Shown here: positions 1 through 11,168 of the stretch, in pieces | Numbering within the stretch: the first letter of the stretch is position 1 | Layout: every line of letters begins with the position of its first letter | NCBI RefSeq assembly: GCF_022201045.2 | Contig: NC_068558.1 | Location: forward strand, 6,539,501-6,603,500 | DNA from: Citrus sinensis | Taxonomy: Eukaryota > Streptophyta > Magnoliopsida > Sapindales > Rutaceae | Direction of reading: 5' to 3' | DNA: 64,000 nt | The notes under the pieces: generated by a model | What the model was told of the DNA's origin: nothing | The model's database searches: none | The model's input: only the letters and a program-made list of their open reading frames with translations | Position numbers and translations under genes: made by a program

Positions 1-526
1 TCCTGTAAGAAGCATAAAGCCATTCCTGCTGTATTATTGCTAAGGGTTGATTCGAGGAGACCCGGTCAACGACAGTTGGCGAGGCATGCTCTCCAGCCCG
101 AGAATCTAGGCACGAAGGCCACGCAACCACCCACGACTACGGAAATGGAGAATCCACGTTCGAGAGGTGGGAGGATAACAGACGTAGACTGCGGAAAACT
201 GGGATTCAGAGGAAGCCTATAAAAAGGTAGCCAACGAAGGTAAAATGGTTAGCGATTTTGAGATTAGAAGGGAGATAAAGAAATTCTAAAGAAGAGAAAA
301 CTACCCAAAAGCCATAAGATCTGTGGCAAGCATTCCCTGAACCTTCATATCTAACTTGAGCGTCAAAGGGTTTGCGCCGGGAAAACAACCGGCGTACTCT
401 GACTTGTCTGTGTGCGCAGGAACCTCTGGAGAAGAAACTTTACGAGGAGAGATCCTGGTCGTGGTGAAGTTGATCGAACAGAGACCCTGGTCGTAGAACG
501 AGGAGAACCAGAATCTCGCATCAACA
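1..526 (+). repeat. 5' LTR (partial) of the element
   Basis: It aligns without net gaps to 5653-6178. It ends in CATCAACA just before the primer-binding site. A TATAAAAA box at 218-225 is a plausible promoter, and the same box recurs at 5870-5877 in the 3' copy. The LTR is longer than 526 bp because its start lies before the window. Confidence 0.85.
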
Positions 527-529
527 TTT

Positions 530-547
530 TGGCGCCGTCTGTGGGGA
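530..547 (+). promoter_or_regulatory. Retroelement primer-binding site
   Basis: TGGCGCCGTCTGTGGGGA follows the 5' LTR end by three bases. Its first eight bases match the tRNA-Asp type PBS used by many plant gypsy elements (TGGCGCCG). The match becomes weaker after that. Confidence 0.6.
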
Positions 548-603
548 GCTGATCAAAAAGCTTCTGTTGATAGCAAGAAGAGGAGTGAAGCAAGTGAAAA
601 GCA

Positions 604-3009
604 ATGGAGACAGGAGGAAGTAGTGCACAAGGGGGTGATATGAGGCTTAACGATTCCATGACTCTGAGAGAGATAGCCAGTGAAGCATGGGAAAAAGCCA
701 TGTTCGACCGGATGGAACGGATGGAAAAACAGATGGAGACCCTGACAACCATCCTGCATGAGTTGCGAAGTGAACGAAGGGTAACCCAGGAGGAAAGGAT
801 GAGAGTTGGGGAAGTGGCTCCAGGTCCCGAGAGTACGAGGAGAAGTCAAACCACCGGGAGATTTGGTGGTGAGAGAGGTAACATACCTCTGCGGGGAGAA
901 TTCCGTAGAGAGGAAGAGCAATCCCCGGCAAGACAGATTTTTGACGAGGACGACGGGGTGGCAAATGCAGAGGAAACAGAGTTGAGGCAACACTTGCTTG
1001 ATGTGGAGCAAGAGAGGGATCAGGTTGCAGCACGTGACCCTAGTCGTGCAGTGCAGCTGGAGGAGGAAGTGCGCAGACTAGCGCAGATAATTGACGACAT
1101 GCAAGGAAGGAGCAGAGCTCCTGGTTGGAGGATAATGCTGGACGGAGAATTACCGCTCGCAGCAGAGATCATGAGGGCAATTATTCCGAGAGATTTCCGC
1201 CTCCCAGACCTTAGATACTCGGGAAGAACTGATCCTCTGGTGCACATAGAGCGCTTCAACGACATAACTGGGGTACAAGGATTATCTCAATCCCAAAGGT
1301 GCAGGGTGTTCCTACTATCCCTTGAGGGACGTGCACGAGAATGGTACATGAAACTTTCTCGGGGCAGCATTAAAACCTTCGAGCAGATGTGCCAGGAATT
1401 TGCAGAGCAGTTTAGTGGGGCAATGGCACCATAAGATGACATGATGGAGCTGAAAAGCATGAAACATGGGGAGCAAGAAACCATTCAGGAATTCATCAAG
1501 AGGTTTCATCGTGCTGTCCTCGACTTGGGAGCCTTCAACCACCCTCAGGCGTTAAGGGGATTGAAAGAAGGGGTGAAGATAGGAAGGTTGTGGTACAACT
1601 TGAGAAGCCCAGTTATTCAGACGTACGCGGCCGTATGCGAGCAGGCTAAAAGAGACATTGAGATTGAAGAGGAGAAGGCAGCACGGATTAAGACAGACCA
1701 GTTAGAAGGGTTGGGGAGGAAAGAGAAGAAAGCATTACCGGGGAATGGCCCGATCAGGAGGAGGGACCACCAGGCCTCGGGTAGTGGAGCAGGAGGTCGG
1801 GTAACTGCTTACCAACCTCATCAGAGGCCACCACAGTATCAGCGCAGCAGGGCGCAACCTCCTCGTTCCCCAGCTAGGGAGCCTTGGAGAATGCATGATT
1901 CGGCATATGGTGGCCTCCATCAACATTCCCACAGTAGCAGAGGGAGCAGACCAGAAGTACTGCTACCGCCCCCAACTCAGAACGGAGCAAACAGAGAAAG
2001 AGCAGTGCACCTGATCGACCAGAACCAGGATTATGGGCGGTATACTTCCTTGAAGATGTCCCTGGATGAGGTGTACGAGGCCATAAAGGATCAAGGGTTG
2101 CTGTACCTCCCTACCCCAATAACGAAGCTGCCCAGCAGGAGGGATAGGGGGCGCTATTGTAAGTTCCATGGCACTCATAGCCACACCACAGCAGATTGTA
2201 GGGATATCAAGACCCAGGTTGAAGATTTGGTGAGAAATCGATATCTGGACGAGTTTATAGATGGGACATTCCCAATGGCAGCCTCGACCAGCGAAAGGGA
2301 GCAGAGTGACAGGAACTCGAGGCGCGAGCAGCCTGCAGTAAGGGTGATAGCTGGGGGCCCAACATTGGCCGGAGATTCCAACAGGTCGAGGAAGAATTAC
2401 GCTAGATACGCCATGACCAGCAAAGATGTATTCTTCAACACCCCAACAGCCAAACGTGCAAGAGTCAGGCAAGTGCCAATCATGTGGACAGATGAGGATG
2501 AAAAAGGGATTCTATACCCCCACGAGGATGCTTTGGTCATCAAGGCCACTGTTGCCAGCAAGAAGTTTGACAGGATACTGGTTGACACAGGGAGCTCAGT
2601 TGATGTGTTGTTTAAGTCAACCCTGGAGGAGATGAGAATAGCAGACCTGAAGTTGGATTACACCAATACCTCCTTGAAGGGGTTTGGAGGAGGAAAATTG
2701 GTCCATCTGGGCGTGGTCGAACTGTCTATCACGATTGGGAGCTCCCCGACAGAAAGGACAATGATACTGAATTTTGTGGTGGTTGATGAAGAGGGTCCTT
2801 ACCAGATAATCCTAGGTCGGCCGTTTCTGAGGATGAGCAAAGCAGTACTGTCCAACCATTATCTTGCTCTCAAGTACCGGGTGAATGGGGTAGTTGGAGT
2901 GGTACGAGGAGACCAGAGAATCGCACGAAACTGTTACTCCTCGGCAGCAAGGGAATCGATGCAGATAACATCCCTTGATACCCGAGTGGAAGCCAGGAAT
3001 GGCAGCTAG
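604..3009 (+). pseudogene. gag-protease region of the LTR element (fossil)
   Basis: The region carries a retrotransposon gag core (about 1190-1690, with REWYMKL and QEFIKRF type motifs). A Cys/His cluster follows at about 2155-2200 (CKFHGTHSHTTADC). A retropepsin-like aspartic protease comes next, with LVDTGSS at about 2580 and ILGRPFL at about 2810. It is the fossil coding part of the element and looks broken. No polymerase or integrase domain follows. Similar gag-protease-only proteins are common in plant genomes as parts of Tat-like elements. Confidence 0.8.
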
Positions 3010-3251
3010 TTGGACCCGGAGTTTACAAGCTGGTTCGCGAGGATGGCCACGAGGTGAAACGCCCATGGAGCGCGGCACACCCCAGGAAATATTTTTAGTA
3101 AGACTTGTTCATATTTTAAAGTTATTTCTGCCCGTGCCTGTTGTTTTCTATTTTTTATTTCTTATTTCAAAGCAATCTCATGTAAGCCGAATTCAATAAT
3201 AAATGAATCAATGAGGAGTTTCAGCCAACTGTACTGTTCAAGAAATTATCC

Positions 3252-4862
3252 AAGGCATGCAAAGGCTCGACAAAGTCTCAAAGCCTGTTTATGGCGAGAC
3301 CAGAAGCCAAGCGTGCCAGGATCTGCTCGGCCACGAGAAGGCTAGCAGAATCCCAAGCTTTGAAGAAAATACCTAAGGCATGCAAAGGCTCGACAAGTCT
3401 CAAAGCCTGTTTATGGTGAGACCAGAAGCCAAGCGTGCCAGGATCGGCTCGACCACGAGAAGGCGAGCAGAATCCCAATCCTTGAAGAATCAAAGGCATG
3501 CAAAGGCTCATTAAGTCTCAAAGCCTGTTTTATGGCGAGACAGAAGCCAACCGTGCCAGGATCTGCTCGACCACGAGAAGGCGAGCAGAATCCCAATCCT
3601 TGAAGAATCAAAGGCATGCAAAGGCTCATCAAGTCTCAAAGCCTGTTTTATGGCGAGACAGAAGCCAAGCGTGCCAGGATATGCTCGACCACGAGAAGGC
3701 GAGTAGAATCCCAATCTTTGAAGAATCAAAGGCATGCAAAGGCTCATCAAGTCTCAAAGCCTGTTTTATGGCGAGACAGAAGCCAACCGTGCCAGGATCT
3801 GCTCGACCACGAGAAAGCGAGCAGAATTCCAATCCTTGAAGAATCAAAGGCATGCAAAGGCTCATCAAGTCTCAAAGCCTGTTTTATGGTGAGACAGAAG
3901 CCAACCGTGCCAGGATCTGCTTGACCACGAGAAAGGGAGCAGAATCCCAATCCTTGAAGAATCAAAGGCATGCAAAGGCTCATCAAGTCTCAAAGCCTGT
4001 TTTATGGCGAGACAGAAGCCAAGCGTGCCAGGATCTGCTCGACCACGAAAAGACGAGTAGAATCCCAATCTTTGAAGAATCAAATGCATGCAAAGGCTCA
4101 TCAAGTCTCAAAGCCTGTTTTATGGCGAGACAGAAGCCAAGCGTGCCAGGATCTGCTCGACCACGAGAAGACGAGCAGAATCCCAATCCTTGAAGAATTG
4201 AAGGCACGCAAAGGCTCGTCAAGTCTAGAAGCCTGTTTATGGCGAGACCAGAAGCCAAGCGTGCCAGGATCTGCTCGACCACGAGAAGGCGAGCAGAATC
4301 TCAATCCTTGAAGAATCAAAGGCATGCAAAGGCTCGTCAAGTTTCAAAGCCTGTTTTATGGCGAGACAGAAGCCAAGCGTGCCAGGATCTGCTCGACCAC
4401 GAGAAGGCGAGTAGAATCCCAATCTTTGAAGAATCAAAGGCATGCAAAGGCTCATCAAGTCTCAAAGCCTGTTTTATGGCGAGACAGAAGCCAACCGTGC
4501 CAGGATCTGCTCGACCACGAGAAAGCGAGCAGAATTCCAATCCTTGAAGAATCAAAGGCATGCAAAGGCTCATCAAGTCTCAAAGCCTGTTTTATGGCGA
4601 GACAGAAGCCAACCGTGCCAGGATCTGCTCGACCACGAGAAAGCGAGCAGAATCCCAATCCTTGAAGAATCAAAGGCATGCAAAGGCTCATCAAGTTTCA
4701 AAGCCTGTTTTATGGCGAGACAGAAGCCAAGCGTGCCAGGATCTGTTCGACCATGCGAAGGCGAGCAGAATCCCAAGCATTGAAGAATTTTCAAAGGCAT
4801 GTGGCAAAACCATGTGCCAAGCCAGAACCTGCTCGACCAGACAAAGACGAGCAGATTCTCAA
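3252..4862 (+). repeat. 118-bp tandem array inside the LTR element, about 13 units
   Basis: Units begin with AAGGCATGCAAAGGCTC near 3252, 3375, 3493, 3611, 3729, 3847, 3965, 4083, 4201, 4319, 4437, 4555 and 4673. A diverged partial unit follows at about 4794-4862. The period is 118 bp, except 123 for the first unit and a few later slips. Each unit contains an inverted repeat, CTGCTCG...CGAGCAG, extended by GGAT/ATCC. Because 118 is not a multiple of three, the many overlapping ORFs on both strands here are artefacts of the repeat. Noncoding tandem arrays between the coding part and the 3' LTR are known in Tat/Ogre-type elements. Confidence 0.9.
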
Positions 4863-5052
4863 ATGAAAAATAACTCATGATTACAACACAAGAAAGTAAT
4901 CAAAAATATCTTTATTAATTTGTTAATAATTAATAGAGGAGATAATCTTCACAAACATTGTTCATTACAATACAAGAAATATATCAAGAAGATGGTGGAT
5001 CAGTAAGCCGAGCAGCATCGGTTGGCTGGACCTCCTCAGGTGCAGGGGGGTA

Positions 5053-5430
5053 TCACCAGTTGCGTCCGGGGGGGGTGCTCGCCTCGCCAACATCAGCAGG
5101 TACTGCACGAGGAGGAGAGTTTTCCTCCTCAATCACGATCGGCTCTACCCCTTCAGCGTCTTCCTTGGCCACCTCCTCGTCCATATGTTGAGCAACACCA
5201 GCTGCAAGGTCATCCATCTTCAGATCAGGGCGTTGCTTCCCGAGGACGGCCATGATGCAACGATAGGAATGCCGAAGTCCCTGGTCGTACTGGTTGTCAG
5301 CCTCCTTCTCTAAGTTCTTGACCCGAACTCGGTGGGAATCACGGAGAGATTCGAGCTGAGCCTCATACATAGCCTTCTGCCTTTGAAGATCCTCCTTGAC
5401 CTTGGTCAGCTCCTTCTCGAGGCCTTTTCC
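5053..5430 (-). other. Antisense coiled-coil ORF (aORF-like) of the LTR element
   Basis: On the minus strand, opposite to gag, an ORF runs from about 5430 to 5053. It begins with heptad-like charged sequence (LEKELTKVKEDLQRQK, then MYEAQLESL). A segment with LGKQRPDLKMDDL and an acidic, Pro-rich tail follow. It lies between the tandem array and the 3' LTR. Antisense extra ORFs at this place are described for Tat-lineage elements. The start is unclear and the product is unknown. I treat it as a part of the fossil element, not a host gene. Confidence 0.5.
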
Positions 5431-5652
5431 AGTCCCACGCGACCAAGAACTGCTAAGTTTCTACTACTGGTCCATTACATTACCCAACACCACCGGTGTT
5501 TGAGGGAAATACTCCGACGAGACCAGACGTGATGAGCAGATGTTTGGTGGCAGAAGTCTGCGAGCAGGTGTGTCCTGTAAGAGCTAGGTAACAGGGAAAC
5601 AGGGGTAAGAATATCCTGCTCATCCACGAGCACGTCATTTGCGAGGCCAATT

Positions 5653-6178
5653 TCCTGTAAGAAGCATAAAGCCATTCCTGTTGTATTCTTGCTAAGGGTT
5701 GATTCGAGGAGACCCCGTCAACGACAGTTGGCGAGGCATGCTCTCCAGCCCGAGAATCTAGGCACGAAGGCCACGCAACCACCCACGACTACGGAAATGA
5801 GGAATCCACGTTCGAGAGGTGGGAGGATAACGGACGTAGACTGCGGAAAACTAGGATTCAGAGGAAGCCTATAAAAAGGTAGCCAACGAAGGTAAAAGGG
5901 TTAGCGATTTTGAGATTAGAAGGGAGATAAAGAAATTCTAAAGAAGAGAAAACTACCCAAAAGCCATAAGATCTGTGGCAAGCGTTCCCCGAACCTTCAT
6001 ATCTAACTTGAGCGTCAGAGAGTTTGCGCCGGGAAAACAACCGGCGTACTCTGACTTGTCTGTGTGCGCAGGAACCTCTGGAGAAGAAGCTTTACGAGGA
6101 GAGATCCTGGTCGTGGTGAAGTTGATCGAGCAGAGACCCTGGTCGTAGAACGAGGAGAACCAGAATCTCGCATCAACA
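5653..6178 (+). repeat. 3' LTR of the element (minimum extent)
   Basis: This is the copy of window positions 1-526, ending in CATCAACA before TAAAT. The true left border lies upstream of 5653. A TGTT at 5497 or 5541 is possible, but I cannot fix it because the 5' LTR is cut by the window edge. Confidence 0.8.
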
Positions 6179-8477
6179 TAAATCATGATTCTGTGAAACT
6201 ACCAAAAATTACTGTAAATGATATGGTGGACTAACTAACTAGATTAATGCAAGTAAGAGAGCAAATGTTCTTTACCTTCTTGATCAATTTCTGTTGTATC
6301 AGTCATTTTAGAATAAAAATTTTGTTAAACTTTCTTTTTCACAGAGCAGGAAAAGGATCAGAAAACCCCGATTTGTTGCAAAAAAAATTTATTTTTTATT
6401 TAAGAAAAAATATTTTACAAGAATTTCTACTTCTATGGAATTATTATTTGCAGATGAGCAAACTTCGCCAAAAACTGTTACAATCCCAGTCGCATACTAA
6501 CATTGCCAACATATCATCACTTCTCTGCCGGTGACAGAGAGCTTTAGGAGCCAACTTAACACTGTTTCAACTTAAGAATTTTAATTCATGAAGACTAGCC
6601 GGACAAACACTTCAACTCCAGACTCCAACTTGGGCACTAAAAGGAATTTTTTAGTTTCCATGAAACCGAAATGTTAGATAATAGCTAATGCGTAACTACT
6701 GTTATGCTAAAATAATTGCAGTTTCCATGGCCACCATAGGAGTCAAGACTCAAGACCTAACCAAAATGTAATGGCCGAGATGAGAGAACACATTGCATCC
6801 AACAATCATGAAATGAAAGAATCTTCTCAAGTATGGAAGCAGATACCACACAGATGCTGAATCCTGGAACAAGCAAGGAAAGATCTCACTGGGGCATCCA
6901 TGCCTTTTTGTCTCAAGCACTCAAATAGATCAATAAAATCACCTCCCTGTTATTTTAAGTAATGCGTACTAGGGTAGCCGGCAGGCTTATTTTCAAGGGG
7001 AAAATAATAATAATAACAACAACAATACCTGCCAGGCTTAAAGACTACAATTTGATCGTATCTGGAACTGGTCTTATCTTTCAAGTGAGCGTTTAAAATA
7101 GACAAAACTAGACGAGCATGGCAAAGATAATCAGTGCCACGCCATCATCTAAATAAGAACTTACAAACCACATCCCTGTTGCTGTCCCTTAAGTACACTG
7201 ACAAATGGAATTATACAGCCACAATTTCTGACTGATCCTGACCATAATATTCTAGTAGCACTTCTTAACTTTAACTGACAGACTTATATATAAGGTTGAG
7301 CAAGCCTTTCGCTGTAACAAAAAAACCTGACAATGTGCGCGAACTTCACAAAGAGCATTGCAATGCCAATAAAGATGGCTGCTACCAAGTACTGTACAAA
7401 GTGCAATCTCAGTCAGGTTTGGGTAAGATGCTGCTAGTAAGAGTAGGCAAGCCATGGCTTATGTCATCTTTGATCAGAACTCCTTGTCAGGAAGACTGGA
7501 AGCATCACAATTGCGTAACCTCTCATTTCTTTGTGCTTTCACCAACAACGTAGTAAAATGGTTGAACTTTCAACAAACAGGTCAGCAGCAAAAAGAGAAC
7601 TTTTTTTTGGGGTCAGGCACAGATTCAACATATTCATCAATGTGCTGAACATAGAAGCAATACTGGTGGAGATTGGAAAGCAAAATCAACATCAAATAAT
7701 GTAGCAAAAACGGGAGAAGAAGAAGTAAGAACTATATTGATGTCATATACATATAGTATGAGATTTTTTTTTTTTTTTGCCCCCTTGAATTGGAACACAA
7801 ATTTCCATCCATTAATCCTCTCAATCCCATGGTTGGAATCTAAAGTCAAAAGTTAACATTTATTGTTGCTAATTCATCAATCCCTCGTAAAATTGAATGA
7901 AGTGAATCAATGGCCCAAATTTTTTGTCACCACTTTAAGTCAAAAGATTACTAACTATTTATGTGGATACGTGTGGGTGTGTGTGTATGCATGCCAGTCA
8001 CATTACCCATGGATTGCAACATCAAACATTCACTTGAGCACAAACAGAAGTACGATTGGACACAGTGAAAGCAAGCAAGCAAAAAAAAAAAAAAAAAAAA
8101 GCTTCCAAACATTTTAAAAAATTCTCTCAATTTTCATTATCGTATACATGCAATAGATGAAAACTTATGCCAATTGTTTGATAATTTTTTTATAACACAA
8201 AAATCCAGCAAAAGCTTCGATCAGTTGTTCCAGAAATAGAATTAGTTAGAAAGCTATCAGATAACCTAACAGAACAAAAAATACCTAATTTATCTGTATC
8301 ATCTAACCTTCTACCATGTTGAACATAAAGAAACTGTCCATAATTGATGTATAGGAGCAACCTCTCAAATCTGAGAAGGACCTCAAATGGTATTTAAGGA
8401 GGAATCATTCATATCATATTACCAATAAAATTATGGCTGTACAATGGTGTTGACCAACTGAATTGCATGTTGACTCA
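6179..8477. other. Intergenic stretch, no gene seen
   Basis: It holds homopolymer T and A runs (about 7767-7780 and 8082-8100) and a short GT-rich tract near 7975. The last few hundred bases probably include the 3' UTR of the minus-strand gene ending at 8478. The short ORFs here show no recognisable domain. Confidence 0.5.
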
Positions 8478-10593
8478 TCAAGCAAAGCCAGGAGGGAAAT
8501 CAGGGTCCTCATCACTGCCATCAACTGGCTGTCTGTGCTCCACTTCTTTAGAAAATCCAGCTGGACATGGGTGAAGAGGTTCTTCCTTGCTTTCTTCCAC
8601 AGGTTCTTTATTGTAAGTCACAGGCACCTGCAGTCTGTCTTGGGGTTGCTTCTCATGATTGTTGTCATCATGATTACGGGGCAGAGAGAAACCCGGTGGT
8701 TCTTTTGGCTCATAATCAGATACTGTATCATCAACCTTACCGGATGAGAACGTAATGGGAGAATGACGGCCAGCTTCCTTTGTAACTGCCATCATACCAG
8801 AAGTAGATGAGTCTCCGACTCTAGTCCCTCCTGGATTCACTAATTTGTCATAGACAGTTTGCACTGTTTCCATAATTTCACTTTTCATGCCATCCTCCGA
8901 TCTGATTATTTTCCATACACCATCAGACATCTGGCTCATTACTTTGCTTCTGACGGTTGCAGTCAGGATAAGACCATTAGCGAATTTTAAGAAAATGAGT
9001 ATTAAAGGAATGAATTTTTTTTATGAATATTAAGTACCTTATACTAGAAAAAGAGGAAAACTCGCCCAACTAGCTTATACTATAAAAAGAGGAAAACTCA
9101 CCCAACTTCCTCGTATATGGCATCAGAAAGTTGTCTAGGCTTCATATTTTCAGCACCTGCACGATTAAGTGCCGCTGACTGCTTCACTGCCGAAATAATA
9201 TTGTTGCGCAACTCTTCCTGCAATTATTGCCTTCTTTAGGATTTCCCTTACATATTGGCTAAAAATAAATGCAAAACCCACAACAAAACCACAAGAAGGC
9301 TTCTAGAGAAACTACTTGAACTATCTTCTTTTTGTAAAATTCTGCATTCACTAGGAAAAGAGATGCTGGGCAACAAGGGCAAAGAAGTTTTTGGAAATTT
9401 CTCAAATAGGTTGAATGTTAAAGCAGCTCTAAGTATATATATATATACGGATATTGTTAGGATTAATCTAGTAAAACTATAGATAGATCAGAATCAATAA
9501 ATGACTTGCCAAACAATTCTATATAAAACAAAATTTCATCATTTTCCTGGCGGGGAAGAGTTGTACTAACAGCAAGCATTGAAGAAAAAAACTCCAGAAT
9601 TCAAACAAATAAAATTGACGAAGCATTCAATTTTTCAGATTTCTACCTCAATAGGAGGTGACAATGGAAGCATTATAAGATCCTCCAAAAAGAAAATACA
9701 CTTGACCCCCCCCCCCCCCCCCCCCCCCCAACAAAAAAAAAAATGCCAACTTTTCGGATTAGTATCCAAATTAACAGATTGAATTTTTCAGCATTCAACG
9801 GAGTTAAAGAGGAGTGCTTATCTAAGAGATATCATGTAACTCAATTAAAAGGCTTACATTTAAGTTATTTCACTTCCCTATTTTACGTAACTGAAGCTCT
9901 CTTTGCGTTCAAGTGCCACGTGACAAAGATAAATGTTGACGACGTGTGAAAAGCAAACTCAGTCACACATTACATCAGATAACAAGCAAACACTGTTGTT
10001 CCATCTTGGCCAACCACAAGACAGCAATTGGATATGAGACTAAATACGAAATCACTCATTCCCCAAATTAATAAATAGTAATCAACACAAACTACAGCCA
10101 TAGTTTCTCCAAAACAATGTATAAATTGTTTCTATATCTGAATGCACCATTCAATTGAAATATCAAGTGATAATTAAAGCATAGCAAGACTAGAAACTAG
10201 ATCCCTTCCCACCCACGTGAGCGGATTCGAACCACAGATCTCTTGTACCTCCCAGGAGAGGTTTTACCAGCTAAACTAACTGACACCCACAACTTTAATT
10301 ATGAGGTAATTCGCAATTCCAAGTTCGCAATAATAATAATAATAATAATAATAATAATTGCTATTAAAAAGAAAAAGGTACTTTCATTTATGGTACCAGG
10401 ATTCAAACCCTAAGAGATTGTGTGAAGAAATTAAGAATGTAAGAAAAGGTGGACTTACATCGTCCTTGAGTTTGCGAATGATCTTGAGACGAAGCCTGTC
10501 GAAGTCGCCGTCGTCTTTGAGTTTCGCAATCACCTCGTCTTTGCTAACTGTAACTGTTGCTCGGTTTCTGTTTTCAGTGCCTTTGTTTTCCAT
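8478..10593 (-). CDS. BOD1/SHG1-domain protein (COMPASS Shg1-like)
   Basis: Three exons on the minus strand fit GT-AG borders and one frame: 10459-10593, 9102-9217 and 8478-8949, giving 723 bp and 240 residues. The N-terminal third (DEVIAKLKDDGDFDRLRLKI, then RNNIISAVKQSAAL, through SDGVWKIIRSEDG) resembles the BOD1/SHG1 domain, Pfam COMPASS-Shg1. In yeast that domain belongs to the Set1 H3K4 methyltransferase complex. The C-terminal half is acidic and low in complexity, with two PPGF motifs (PPGFSLP and PPGFA at the end). I infer a nuclear chromatin role; the plant proteins are little studied. The 5' UTR should lie just beyond 10593. Intron 1 (9218-10458) contains a SINE-like piece, a 24-base poly-C run and an AAT microsatellite. 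The donor of exon 2 lies in a small tandem duplication. Confidence 0.65.
9038..9107. repeat. 34-bp duplication (36-bp period) covering an exon-2 splice donor
   Basis: Positions 9038-9071 and 9074-9107 are near-identical (2 mismatches). The copy at 9074-9107 contains the used donor, GTGAGT on the minus strand. The other copy reads GCGAGT at the same place and lies inside the intron. Confidence 0.75.
9706..9729 (+). repeat. Poly-C run of 24 bases
   Basis: An uninterrupted C tract, followed by an A-rich run, in an intron of the SHG1-like gene. Confidence 0.95.
10201..10292 (-). mobile_element. tRNA-derived SINE head
   Basis: Read on the minus strand it has a pol III A-box-like segment (TTAGTTTAGCTGGTAAAACC) and a B box (GTGGTTCGAATCC), with spacing like a tRNA-derived SINE. 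No tRNA cloverleaf is evident. It lies in intron 1 of the SHG1-like gene. Confidence 0.55.
10329..10358 (+). repeat. (AAT)n microsatellite
   Basis: About ten uninterrupted AAT units in the intron. Confidence 0.9.
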
Positions 10594-10639
10594 CGCTGTA
10601 AATTCTTACACTGAATTTGCTACTGTTGTCTATTCAAGC

Positions 10640-11168
10640 AGACACAGTAGTTGCCCTGCCTACGTGGAGTTGTCGCCCTCTTGTATTCCCATGTTATCTC
10701 CTTTTCTTTTCGTTTCTTTTTTTGTTCAGTTTTTTTTTTATAATATAAGAAATGGATTTAGCTGTAATATATTCATCGCCTTAATATATTTTAAACGAGA
10801 GAAAATTATCAAAAGGAAAGATTGAGTTTAATAACTAAACTAACTGTGTTTTCCAAAAATTAGAATGTCCTAGTCGGCATGTACTTTTGTGTGTTTTAAA
10901 AGTCATGTAGTCGGTGCTTTCTTCCTTTTTTTTTTTTTTTTTTCTTGAGAATTATTAAATTATTCTTGCTCATGGTGTGAAATTTTAATAGAGTTTCTGC
11001 ACATGGCATTGGTTGCAACTAGAGCAGTGCTACTGCTGAGAGCTTTCGAGAATTAAATAAAAAAAAAAAATTATTTTGACAATTTAACTTAAGCTTACTT
11101 TATTTCGACAATTTTATTTTTTTTTTCTCTCACATAACAATATAATTATATAATATTATGGTACACTT
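10640..11168. other. Intergenic stretch upstream of the SHG1-like gene
   Basis: It should hold the promoter and 5' UTR of the minus-strand gene that starts at 10593. It has long T runs near 10730 and 10925. No gene is seen. Confidence 0.4.

Larger units (their letters stand above)
1..6178 (+). mobile_element. Non-autonomous Ty3/gypsy (Tat-like) LTR retrotransposon, left end outside window
   Basis: Two long direct repeats (1-526 and 5653-6178) enclose a primer-binding site, a gag/protease region, a 118-bp tandem array and an antisense ORF. No reverse transcriptase, RNase H or integrase motifs are visible between the LTRs, so the element would depend on a relative for movement. The gag style, the PBS and an antisense ORF before the 3' LTR fit the Tat lineage (Retand/Ogre kin); that family call is an inference. 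By eye the LTRs differ at 14 of 526 positions (2.7%), which suggests insertion roughly one to two million years ago at usual plant rates. The coding part looks broken, with about one interruption. The left LTR continues beyond the window, so its left target-site duplication cannot be checked. Confidence 0.85.

Noticed and set aside
363-1265. Antisense ORFs opposite gag
   Set aside because: They overlap the gag frame, lack motifs, and follow codon composition of the sense strand.
3252-4862. Regular repeat array as a possible CRISPR
   Set aside because: The units are contiguous and nearly identical over the full 118 bp with no unique spacers, in a plant genome, inside an LTR element.
3278-4880. 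Many overlapping ORFs of 70-113 codons on both strands
   Set aside because: They repeat every 118 bp in step with the tandem units and shift frame from unit to unit. They are products of the repeat, not genes.
10201-10292. Possible tRNA gene on the minus strand
   Set aside because: A and B boxes are present, but the acceptor stem does not close and no anticodon arm is evident. A SINE head fits better.
10358-10825. Plus-strand ORF of 155 codons
   Set aside because: It is the reverse shadow of exon 1 and leader of the SHG1-like gene on the minus strand.
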